From Paracoccaceae bacterium (GTDB taxonomy: Bacteria; Pseudomonadota; Alphaproteobacteria; Rhodobacterales; Rhodobacteraceae): a stretch of 5,300 nt of DNA. The translations under genes and the position numbers were made by a program. How positions within the stretch are numbered: the stretch's first letter is position 1; each line of letters opens with the position of its first letter. This document shows, piece by piece, positions 1 to 5,216 of the stretch. The stretch spans positions 1-5,300 of the forward strand of contig PUNI01000478.1 in the NCBI GenBank assembly GCA_003551745.1, given 5' to 3'. The notes beneath the pieces are model-generated. The model saw nothing but the letters and a program-made list of their open reading frames with translations, made no database searches and had not been told where the DNA came from.

Positions 1-216
1 CCATTAATGAAGGGCATGACGATGGCGGTGCTTGGAGAAAGCTTCGGAAACGTCCCTGTGAACAATCATTCCTTACATTTACACATGAAACGTCCTCCAA
101 GTGTGACAAGTGTTGATCGCGCTTCCTGCCGGCCTACGACGACCTTCATCCATGTCCATCGACGGAGCGTGTTTTCTCTGCACGGGAAGCAACTCCAACG
201 CGGATCACTCTCGATA

Positions 217-258
217 GAGGTATCTCAATCAATGGGACTTGATTGACCTCGTCGAGGT
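217..258. repeat. Pair of adjoining short inverted repeats
   Basis: TCAATCAA (225-232) and TTGATTGA (239-246) are a perfect 8-bp inverted repeat around a 6-nt spacer. GAGG (217-220) can also pair with CCTC (247-250) if TATC is bulged. The next bases form a second palindrome, ACCTCG-T-CGAGGT (246-258), which shares the CCTC arm, so two mutually exclusive folds are possible. A further perfect 10-bp palindrome, AGGTCGACCT, lies at 285-294. The function is unknown. Confidence 0.6.
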
Positions 259-337
259 GGACGGTAAGGTTTCTTCTTCGGCCAAGGTCGACCTCCCTCG
301 TGAAGGTGGGTTTCCCTTCGGTATCTCAAGGAGGGGT

Positions 338-471
338 CGATCTCCCGGAGATCGGGGGGGTCCGGTCCCGGGTCCCTCTCCTTGGGTTTTGTGAGGCGGG
401 GAGAGGGAATATCTCGGTCGAAGAGATATCGATGCCTCGACCGAAAAGTCTCCGGGAGATCGCCCCGGAGA
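338..471. repeat. Cluster of short palindromes with GGAGATCG motif
   Basis: Four inverted repeats sit in 134 bp: CGATCTCC/GGAGATCG at 338-354 with one central base; ATATCTC/GAGATAT at 409-415 and 423-429; TCGGTCGA/TCGACCGA at 414-421 and 437-444; and TCTCCGGG/CCCGGAGA at 449-456 and 464-471. The motif CCCGGAGATCG occurs directly repeated (344-354 and 464-474). The arms of the second and third overlap, so they are alternative folds. They may be protein-binding palindromes or remnants of a repeat. No function is assigned. Confidence 0.55.
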
Positions 472-576
472 TCGATCGCGGTTAACTTTCGTCAAAAACA
501 CGAATATCTCCCAAGGAGAGGTTTCGATGGCGCGGATCGGGATCTCGGGGTCGTTCGTGGGAAGAACACCGATCGT

Positions 577-620
577 GATCAAAATATCATCCAGGGACTT
601 CCTTGGGTGATATTTTGATC
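577..620 (+). repeat. Near-perfect hairpin, 20-bp stem, 4-nt loop
   Basis: The arms 577-596 and 601-620 pair completely as plus-strand RNA: 18 Watson-Crick pairs plus two G-U wobbles (590:607 and 594:603), closed by loop ACTT (597-600). The outer 13 bp, GATCAAAATATCA and its complement, are perfect. Both wobbles become A-C mismatches on the minus strand, so a transcript would fold better from the plus strand. The AT-rich arms stand out from the GC-rich surroundings. It could be a small-RNA precursor, a foldback or MITE remnant, or a cruciform-forming site. It lies about 0.8 kb beyond the 3' end of the recombinase gene. Confidence 0.75.
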
Positions 621-736
621 TCAATGGAAGCGAGGTATCGATGGGCCTCGATCCGTCCCATACGAGAGAAATCCTCGGAAGAGCCGATGCCGAGAAAGGA
701 TGCCTTGGGTGAACCTGGCAGAAGGGTGCCAAAATC

Positions 737-746
737 CCACCGGTGG
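737..746. repeat. Perfect 10-bp palindrome CCACCGGTGG
   Basis: A perfect self-complementary 10-mer without spacer. It is notable only as one of many palindromes in this flank; no binding protein can be named. Confidence 0.5.
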
Positions 747-772
747 AGAAACCCCACATCAGACCAAGACAA

Positions 773-791
773 GACGACGACGACGACGACG
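773..791. repeat. (GAC)6 microsatellite
   Basis: Six tandem GAC units plus one G. They form most of the outer left arm of the hairpin at 781-840. A plus-strand frame would read them as an Asp run, but that frame resembles no known protein. Confidence 0.8.
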
Positions 792-840
792 CTTGCGGGC
801 TGCATCGCAGGCCACACGGAGCACGCAAGCGCCGTCGTCG
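781..840. repeat. 60-nt imperfect hairpin
   Basis: Positions 781-797 pair with 824-840 at 16 of 17 positions; the only mismatch is A789:C832. After the mismatch 798:823, three more pairs form (799-801 with 820-822). The left arm is largely the GAC microsatellite, but the right arm is its matched complement CGTCGTCG (833-840) followed inwards by CGCAAGCG, so simple repeat expansion does not explain the pairing. It could be a small-RNA precursor or a cruciform. Confidence 0.7.
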
Positions 841-951
841 AAGGAACAAGGAGATGGAGATGAAGGTGAAGAAGGAGAGCGGGAAGCGGGAGGAGGAAGG
901 ACGGAGCGAGTGTGCGAAAAGAGGAGGGAAGAGGCGAGGAAGGCGAAGCGA
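841..951. other. Purine-rich tract (plus strand)
   Basis: About 110 bp are dominated by A and G on the plus strand, with few interruptions; the minus strand is therefore C/T-rich. The tract generates spurious Lys/Arg/Glu-rich or Ser/Pro/Leu-rich open frames on the two strands. Its role is unknown; candidates are triplex- or R-loop-prone sequence, or a degenerate simple repeat. Confidence 0.6.
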
Positions 952-966
952 GGCTGCTGGACTGAT

Positions 967-988
967 CTCCTTTGCTGGTGCAAAGGGG
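967..988. repeat. Short hairpin CCTTTGC/GCAAAGG
   Basis: A perfect 7-bp stem (969-975 with 980-986) has loop TGGT. One G-T wobble and one further pair (967:988) extend it to about 9 bp. Confidence 0.6.
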
Positions 989-1032
989 CAACGAAGACGA
1001 ATGGAAACGGACGGAAGCAGAAACGGGAGGAG

Positions 1033-1123
1033 CTTCTCCTGTGCGAGGGAGGCGGCGTTCGCCACGCAGGTGCTTCGTGGCATCCACGAGCACCTGCGAG
1101 CGACGACCCACGCACAGGAGAAG
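1033..1123. repeat. Nested two-tier hairpin of about 90 nt
   Basis: The outer arms CTTCTCCTGTGCG (1033-1045) and CGCACAGGAGAAG (1111-1123) are a perfect 13-bp inverted repeat. Between them, 1066-1080 and 1084-1097 form a second stem, GCAGGTGCT...AGCACCTGC continuing to CGTGG/CCACG, with one bulged T and a 3-nt loop. GGG (1047-1049) can pair with CCC (1107-1109) to bridge the tiers. The two stems are concentric, so the whole block folds as one long imperfect hairpin, similar in size to small-RNA precursors. No mature product can be proven from sequence. Confidence 0.7.
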
Positions 1124-1181
1124 AACTTCGAAGCGATGCTGGGAGTGTGGGAAAGGAAAGGCGTGGGATGATGCAAAGGAG

Positions 1182-1204
1182 CGTCCAGGTAGCCCTCCTG
1201 GACG
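1182..1204. repeat. 8-bp perfect hairpin CGTCCAGG/CCTGGACG
   Basis: The arms 1182-1189 and 1197-1204 are perfectly complementary around a 7-nt loop. It is followed by a short tandem duplication, GGTCGAGGGGGCAG (1210-1223) and GGTCGAGGGGCAG (1225-1237). Confidence 0.6.
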
Positions 1205-1351
1205 AGGTGGGTCGAGGGGGCAGGGGTCGAGGGGCAGCAAACAAGCATCGTGGCAACGGTGATGGGCTTGGGGAGCTGTCGAACGTGTGAACGACTGCGA
1301 AGGGAGCTGGACGAATGAAGGTCGGCTGAATGAAAAAAACAAAGCAATTAC

Positions 1352-1373
1352 AATGGCTGACTGTGTGTGCTTG
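1352..1373 (+). repeat. Left copy of flanking inverted repeat
   Basis: AATGGCTGACTG (1352-1363) followed by TGTGTGCTTG (1364-1373). The first 12 bases are exactly complementary to 4919-4930, and the next 10 match at 9 positions after a 3-nt gap. The TG-rich inner part is low complexity, so the 12-mer carries most of the weight. On the recombinase strand it lies in the putative 3' untranslated region, directly before TGTAA (1352-1348). That motif is the green-algal type of polyadenylation signal but is too short to be decisive. Confidence 0.6.
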
Positions 1374-1428
1374 ATCAGTCTCGTCCAGGATGGACTCTCA
1401 TGAGCCCATGTGCCATGAGTAGGCATCC

Positions 1429-3537
1429 TCACTGCTGCTGGAGCATTGCAAAGGCAGACTCCACCCACTTCTTGTCAGGGAGTTTGCCAAGCAAGGTTCC
1501 AAGTCTCCAGGAAGGTTGGTTGCGCAAAAGTCGATCGAGCTTCAGCAAGCAGTCCATTGGGCCTTGGGAGTGTCCTTCCACCAGCTTTGCAAATGTTGTA
1601 ATTTTATACCAGATCTGCTGGTTTTTCTTCCTCCTCTCACTTGTTTCTGCATCTCTCCACTTCCTCTTTGTCTTTTCCTCAGCCTCCTTGTAGCTGAGGA
1701 AAGTGTTCGACCCAGTAGCATAGGCCTCCCACAACTCCAGGGGGCCCGAGAATATTGCGAATTCTTGTGGTAGAGTGGGCAATTGTCTCAGTTGTGAGGG
1801 CATTGAGGTTGTGGCATCAGGTGCTTCAGGTGCAGTGTTGGGCTGGTCTTCACTCAATGGGGGGTTGGCTGCCACTTGCTTGCATTTGATGCACACTCCA
1901 TGGGATGGCACAACCTGTGCAACTGGCTGTTGTTTGGAGCTGCTGGCTGTAGAAAGGCTGTCAAGCTTGCCCATGATGCTGTGGGCCACCCCATGGACAG
2001 CCATCTTCAGCTCCATTATATCACTTGCTTGCTCAAGCTTCACAAGGGAGTCATCAGTGGTATGCACATGTAGAACTCGCTGCTGAAACTCCTCCCACAT
2101 GGGGTGGCTGAAGACAGGATGCCTCCAGAGGGCACATGTAGGCAGCTCCTCCATGAGCACAGCACAATCTTGTAACAAAATGTCCCTTCCTCTGAGCATG
2201 GCCTCCAAGAAAAAAGCAATGGCTGTATCCTTGTCCCTTGCTTCCATGGGAAGTGCTGAATATGCATCCACCACAGCATCCATCTCTGGCCATATCAGCC
2301 TTGACAGCTCCTTGGGTGGGGTGACTCTGCCTCTTGGCAAGCAATAGGAGTGTGCATCAGGAGCTCCTGATGCTGCCAACACATTGGACACACTCACATC
2401 ATTCAAGTAGTGCTTGTCCATCCTGTTTTGGGACCATCTTCCAGCAGCTTGGACATCATATCGTGTGGTACACTGGTGGTCATCCAGTTGCCGTGCACCA
2501 AGTGTCCTGAGGTGGGTGGTCTTGGACTGAAGCTCCTTCTTACCCACTCCTGCTTCTGCCATAACCTCTTTAAAGAAAGACCTCTGGCCTTCATAGCCCA
2601 TCTCCTTTCCGTATTTGTTGACATAGACAGGGTGCCCATACCATGGGAAGTTGTACCCGTCTCTCTTCAAGCTTTCCACCATGTCCACTGAGATGGGAAA
2701 CGCCGTCCCACCCAACTCTGGTGTGAACCTCCACATCATAGACATGAAGAAGGAAGAGACAGGGCAGAGCAAGGCATCCAAGTGCCTTGCTGCCCCAATA
2801 CTTTCGATATGCCCTTCTGTGTTCGTCTTGCTGCTGTCAAAGCAAAACGAGAATATTTCCATCTCATCAGGAGAGGTGTTGGCCTTGGCCGTAGAGATCC
2901 CAAAGTTCTCTAGCTTCAAGCGTGACCTCCACTCATCTCCTCGGTTTAAGGCATGCAAGGACCATGCAAAGGCAGCCCTGTGCTGGATGCCCGCTCCTCC
3001 CTTGGCCAGGAAGACCTTGTGGATCTTCCTCTCATCCTCATCCTTGAGCCTGCGAGGCCTGAGACTTCCGGCATCACGCATCCGTTTGCCCAGAGCCTCT
3101 TTGGCTCCATGGATGTAGTATTCCAGCACGTCCGTGTGGACACTCTGCCTGGTGTTCCATCCTCTTGTCCGTGCAGTATGCAACAAAAGTTCGTTGAGCG
3201 CACTTCTGGTGGACTTGAGGCTGGACAAGGTAGCCTCTCCCCCAATGGCACGAAAGTATCGGTCTGTCCTTTCGAGGAACTCGGCTGGGGATTGGATGTT
3301 GCTGAGGACATCATGGGTTTCCAATGGGGCATCGGATTCGATTGGCTGCTTCCCCAACCATTTGAGGAAGGCGGAGACGCGGAGTTCGTACATCCGCCTG
3401 GTGCTGGGAGATTGTTTGCCACGTAGACTACGGGCAATGTCCTCGTCGGTGGGTCCCGCGACGACGGCGGGAGCGCACGCCGACGGAGCCACGTCTTCCA
3501 GGGGAGTCGACGGCACTCCTGCGACGCGCACAGCCAC
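1429..3537 (-). CDS. Crypton-type tyrosine recombinase with GCR1_C-like C-terminus
   Basis: The product is likely a nuclear site-specific recombinase that breaks and rejoins DNA through a 3'-phosphotyrosine and a Holliday junction. Residues below count from the GTG at 3537. About 32-150: helical core-binding region. About 165-395: catalytic domain with R199 (LNRGDEWRS), K237 (SSKTN), R344 in THLRTLGA, GRW at 366-368 in the His/Trp position, and nucleophile Y377 (DKHYL). About 500-525: helical linker. About 594-655: GCR1_C-like DNA-binding domain with W603, Y606, G609, W627 and a basic helix (SERRKKNQ). This domain order is diagnostic of Cryptons. Odd point: the usual H-x-x-R box reads T-H-L-R. 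A TGA at 3543-3541 blocks the frame upstream, and its first ATG is at 3393 (residue 49), just inside the core-binding region. I favour a spliced exon 1 at 3850-3865, making the exon 1429-3518. The frame is otherwise intact; a domesticated gene is possible. Confidence 0.85.
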   Translation of the reverse strand: MAVRVAGVPSTPLEDVAPSACAPAVVAGPTDEDIARSLRGKQSPSTRRMYELRVSAFLKWLGKQPIESDAPLETHDVLSNIQSPAEFLERTDRYFRAIGGEATLSSLKSTRSALNELLLHTARTRGWNTRQSVHTDVLEYYIHGAKEALGKRMRDAGSLRPRRLKDEDERKIHKVFLAKGGAGIQHRAAFAWSLHALNRGDEWRSRLKLENFGISTAKANTSPDEMEIFSFCFDSSKTNTEGHIESIGAARHLDALLCPVSSFFMSMMWRFTPELGGTAFPISVDMVESLKRDGYNFPWYGHPVYVNKYGKEMGYEGQRSFFKEVMAEAGVGKKELQSKTTHLRTLGARQLDDHQCTTRYDVQAAGRWSQNRMDKHYLNDVSVSNVLAASGAPDAHSYCLPRGRVTPPKELSRLIWPEMDAVVDAYSALPMEARDKDTAIAFFLEAMLRGRDILLQDCAVLMEELPTCALWRHPVFSHPMWEEFQQRVLHVHTTDDSLVKLEQASDIMELKMAVHGVAHSIMGKLDSLSTASSSKQQPVAQVVPSHGVCIKCKQVAANPPLSEDQPNTAPEAPDATTSMPSQLRQLPTLPQEFAIFSGPLELWEAYATGSNTFLSYKEAEEKTKRKWRDAETSERRKKNQQIWYKITTFAKLVEGHSQGPMDCLLKLDRLLRNQPSWRLGTLLGKLPDKKWVESAFAMLQQQ

Positions 3538-3849
3538 GCGTCAGCGACACGAACCCATCGCCTCTGTCGCGCTCGCGTGCAAAGTCCAAAGTCGCGCTCG
3601 CGACCAGCTTCCGCCAGTGGGTTCCCGGAACCTATCCGCCGGGATCCTGCGCGCGCAGTCAAACCAGGATCTCGACGCAATTCTTTGCGTCCAGATTGCT
3701 GGATGGTCTGCGTAGACGGAAGGACCTGCTGCTGCATTCGTTTCGATCCGCTACGAACTCGTCGAGCCCCGCTTCGGTGGCATGTCGGCCGATGTGGTCG
3801 GCAATGCGACTTTGCGACCACGGTTCCACGGCTATGCGCCGATACGTAC
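3519..3849 (-). other. Predicted intron of the recombinase gene
   Basis: Inferred only. On the minus strand a donor GTACGT begins at 3849, and an acceptor CGCAG ends at 3519. A good branch-site match, CTGAC (3544-3540), has its A 22 nt before the acceptor. The in-frame TGA that closes the long frame upstream overlaps this branch site, so splicing would remove it. The intron is 331 nt, CpG-rich and phase 1 on both sides. Coding continuity is restored as M-P-E-N-D-G-V-P-S-T-P. Fungal Cryptons are known to contain introns. The alternative is an unspliced mRNA starting at the ATG at 3393. Confidence 0.4.
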
Positions 3850-3865
3850 CATCGTTTTCCGGCAT
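3850..3865 (-). CDS. Predicted exon 1 of the recombinase (MPEND + 1 nt)
   Basis: The ATG at 3865-3863 has G at -3 and is followed by CCG GAA AAC GAT and a single G at 3850, directly before the donor GTACGT. Joined to 3518, the split codon reads GGA (Gly). It would encode only five residues plus one base, so it is supported by phase agreement and splice-site quality, not by protein similarity. Unspliced, the same ATG opens a 68-codon frame to 3659 that resembles nothing I know. Confidence 0.35.
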
Positions 3866-3890
3866 GTCGAACCCGTCCTTGCGGTTCGAC
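3866..3890 (-). repeat. 8-bp hairpin abutting the predicted start codon
   Basis: GTCGAACC (3866-3873) and GGTTCGAC (3883-3890) are perfect inverted repeats around a 9-nt loop. The inner edge touches the minus-strand ATG at 3865. In a minus-strand transcript this would be a stem directly upstream of the start codon. It could instead be a symmetric protein-binding site such as a recombinase site. No function is proven. Confidence 0.55.
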
Positions 3891-4045
3891 GGTGGTTTCG
3901 AAGCGCTCGAACGCTCCTGTGGTGCGCGCTTCCGAATCTGATTCGACGCGACGCATCAGGGACCCCCTCTCCGTGAGGGTCGAGCGGAGAGAGGACCCAG
4001 CGCTTGTCCCTTCATGTCGAGTGATGGGACCGACGCTTTGGTGGG
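3866..4045. promoter_or_regulatory. Divergent, CpG-rich promoter region
   Basis: This 180-bp stretch separates the predicted ATG of the recombinase (3865) from the ATG of the RuvC-like gene (4046). It sits inside a CpG-rich block of about 1 kb (roughly 3400-4450) between CpG-depleted gene bodies, the pattern of an unmethylated shared promoter. I see no clear TATA box. It contains three hairpin-forming repeats: 3866-3890; GACCC/GGGTC type at 3961-3981; and CTCTCCG/CGGAGAG (3967-3973 and 3985-3991), which overlaps the second. Coordinated expression of the two genes is inferred from the geometry. Confidence 0.5.
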
Positions 4046-4873
4046 ATGGAAACCAATGCAAACATACGATTCCGTGATGGAATCGACGAATTTGACGACT
4101 GCACGTCTCTTTTTCCTCTGTTTCACGCCTCCGAAACCGAGCGAAAGCGACACTCGACTGCCTGCGCAAGCTCCGCTGACGGCATGTCCGAACCGATCGT
4201 CGTCTCTTCGGAGGACGACCAGTCGGAGGACGTCCTTGCTACCGGAAAAATGGCAATTCGCGAAAATTCGGATGGTCGGTGTTTGGTGGCGATCGATCCA
4301 GACACGCGAGGTGCAGTGGCAATCCATCAAGACGACACTTGGTGTGTGGTCGACTGCCCGTCCTTCCTGGTCGAAGGGAGACGGTCCTACGACGTGCCTG
4401 GGATGGCACGTATCCTTCGAGAACACAATCTCACAGATGCCACCGTGTACATCGAAAAGCAAATTGCCATTCCAGCATCGACGGCATGGTCCATTCACTC
4501 TACTGCCTACGGCATGGGACTGTGGCATGGAGCATGTGTTGCTGCAGGCTGTAGAGTGGTCCTGCTGCCACACAGTCAGTGGCAAAAGGCTAGAGATGAC
4601 AAATTAAGAGAGTGGATTGATGCTGGGACCTGGGATGGAGACCTGCAGGTGCTGAAGAGGAAGAGAAGAGGTGCTGAGAAGCAAAGAAAAGACAAGCATC
4701 ATTACAACAAGAAGAGAAGTTTCGAAGCTGCCAGGATGCTCTTTCCTGAGCTTGCAACTCACCTGGTCCATGTCAGCCATCATCATGGAAGGGCAGAGGC
4801 ACTGCTGATGGGGTGGTTTGCTCTCAACCACCCTTCCACCAAAGTGCCTAGTGCACCTGCAAATCTGTCATGA
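4046..4873 (+). CDS. RuvC/MOC1-like Holliday-junction resolvase family protein
   Basis: A 275-aa product. The ATG at 4046 has G at -3 and +4 and is the first after an in-frame TGA (4022-4024). Residues 1-76 are an acidic, probably disordered extension including IVVSSEDDQSED (51-62), which resembles a SUMO-interacting motif. Residues 79-260 fit an RNase H/RuvC fold: strand LVAIDPDTRGAVAI with D84, VYIEKQ with E137, a middle segment CRVVLLPHSQWQKAR, and FEAARMLFPEL followed by HHHGRAEALLMG with H247 and E251. The G-R-A-E-A ending resembles plant and algal MOC1 resolvases, which usually have Asp where H247 stands; bacterial RuvC tolerates His there. A Lys/Arg-rich segment (204-224) may bind DNA or direct nuclear import. 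Family members cut Holliday junctions with metal ions. Activity is inferred, and no introns are evident. A divergent RuvC-fold nuclease with another substrate is possible. Confidence 0.7.
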   Translation: METNANIRFRDGIDEFDDCTSLFPLFHASETERKRHSTACASSADGMSEPIVVSSEDDQSEDVLATGKMAIRENSDGRCLVAIDPDTRGAVAIHQDDTWCVVDCPSFLVEGRRSYDVPGMARILREHNLTDATVYIEKQIAIPASTAWSIHSTAYGMGLWHGACVAAGCRVVLLPHSQWQKARDDKLREWIDAGTWDGDLQVLKRKRRGAEKQRKDKHHYNKKRSFEAARMLFPELATHLVHVSHHHGRAEALLMGWFALNHPSTKVPSAPANLS

Positions 4874-4905
4874 AAATCTTCGAATTTTTTTCCTGCACCA
4901 GCCCA

Positions 4906-4930
4906 CAAACACACAAAGCAGTCAGCCATT
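4906..4930 (-). repeat. Right copy of flanking inverted repeat
   Basis: The complement reads AATGGCTGACTG (4930-4919), then a CTT insertion (4918-4916), then TGTGTGTTTG (4915-4906). It begins 33 nt beyond the stop of the RuvC-like gene. It matches the left copy at 21 of 22 aligned bases if the 3-nt gap is allowed. No matching sequence continues outside the AAT end. Confidence 0.6.
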
Positions 4931-5122
4931 TCTTTTCTAAAACCACCTCACTAACCACCTTGAGGGTACGACCTAGTTTGTCTGGCCCTGCATGGCCAAC
5001 AGCCAGCCCAACTGTGGCTGCAACGTGCGCACTTGCCATGCACCCTCCCTTCCTTCCCACCATGCACCCAGCTGCTCCTGTTCCCCTCCCTATCTTACCT
5101 TTTTCTGTTTCCTGAGCATGAG

Positions 5123-5173
5123 GAGGGAAGTGGGAGTCTTTCCTACCCTCCTGGAAAGACTTCCACCTCCCTC
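5123..5173 (+). repeat. 51-nt hairpin with about 20-bp stem
   Basis: The stem 5130-5143 with 5153-5166 is 14 bp with one G-T wobble (5134:5162), around a 9-nt loop. After one mismatch (5129:5167), six more pairs form (5123-5128 with 5168-5173). It resembles the hairpin at 577-620 in stem length but not in sequence. It could be a small-RNA precursor or a foldback remnant. Confidence 0.7.
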
Positions 5174-5181
5174 ACATCGGT

Positions 5182-5216
5182 GTGCAGCTTCTTTGTCCCA
5201 GTGTGGGAAGCAGCAC
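5182..5216 (+). repeat. Imperfect hairpin GTGCAGCTTC/GAAGCAGCAC
   Basis: The ten-base arms 5182-5191 and 5207-5216 pair with one mismatch. CCCA/TGGG inside the loop can extend the fold in an alternative pairing. It lies 9 nt after the stronger hairpin. Confidence 0.5.

Larger units (their letters stand above)
1..1340. other. Left flank, CpG-rich, no convincing gene
   Basis: No protein family is recognisable in either strand. The longest open frame runs on the minus strand from about 1347 to 229. It would start at TTG, and its product is dominated by Ser/Pro/Arg/Leu low-complexity stretches, as expected from translating a skewed sequence. The stretch is rich in CpG, in contrast to the CpG-poor sequence that begins around 1325. 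What it does hold is structure: short palindromes from 217 to 471, strong hairpins at 577-620, 781-840, 967-988, 1033-1123 and 1182-1204, a GAC microsatellite and a purine tract. It could be an unrelated intergenic region, an older repeat, or a non-coding transcription unit. Confidence 0.6.
1352..4930. mobile_element. Candidate Crypton-like element with a RuvC-like partner gene
   Basis: The segment holds the divergent recombinase and RuvC-like genes. It is bounded by an imperfect inverted repeat at 1352-1373 and 4906-4930, which lies 66 and 33 nt or so beyond the two stop codons. Sequence identity between the repeats stops abruptly at their outer AAT end. CpG density falls sharply near the left boundary (one CpG from 1325 to 1500, against five in 1261-1320). 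Cryptons are DNA transposons whose tyrosine recombinase is thought to move a circular intermediate, usually without terminal inverted repeats. I see no target-site duplication immediately outside the repeats. The gene pair is well supported; the exact ends, and whether the segment moves as a unit, are inference. A domesticated gene pair is the alternative. Confidence 0.45.

Noticed and set aside
7..246. 79-codon plus-strand frame at the left edge
   Set aside because: No recognisable domain, and it ends in the palindrome region; it is within the length expected by chance.
217..471. CRISPR-like or tandem repeat array
   Set aside because: The short palindromes differ in sequence and spacing, with no regular repeat-spacer periodicity.
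743..1171. Plus-strand frame with an Asp run and Lys/Arg/Glu-rich stretch
   Set aside because: It is a translation of the GAC microsatellite and the purine tract, with no domain visible.
229..1347. 372-codon open frame on the minus strand
   Set aside because: It starts with TTG, has Ser/Pro/Arg/Leu low-complexity composition, crosses several hairpins and a pyrimidine tract, and resembles no family.
1348..1352. TGTAA as a polyadenylation signal for the recombinase gene
   Set aside because: A 5-mer about 80 nt past the stop is too short to call as a terminator without transcript ends.
1429..3537. Bacterial or phage integrase
   Set aside because: The C-terminal GCR1_C-like domain, CpG pattern, lack of a ribosome binding site and the probable intron point to a eukaryotic Crypton.
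3659..3865. 68-codon minus-strand frame from the ATG at 3865
   Set aside because: It is not recognisable as a protein. The splice model uses only its first 16 nt and fits the downstream recombinase better.
2946..4169. 407-codon minus-strand frame overlapping both genes
   Set aside because: It overlaps the recombinase frame and the start of the RuvC-like gene out of frame. Its Arg/Ser/Pro-rich product is typical of a shifted reading of GC-rich DNA.
4014..4607. 197-codon plus-strand frame overlapping the RuvC-like gene
   Set aside because: It is a shadow frame. The RuvC motifs are all in the 4046-4873 frame.
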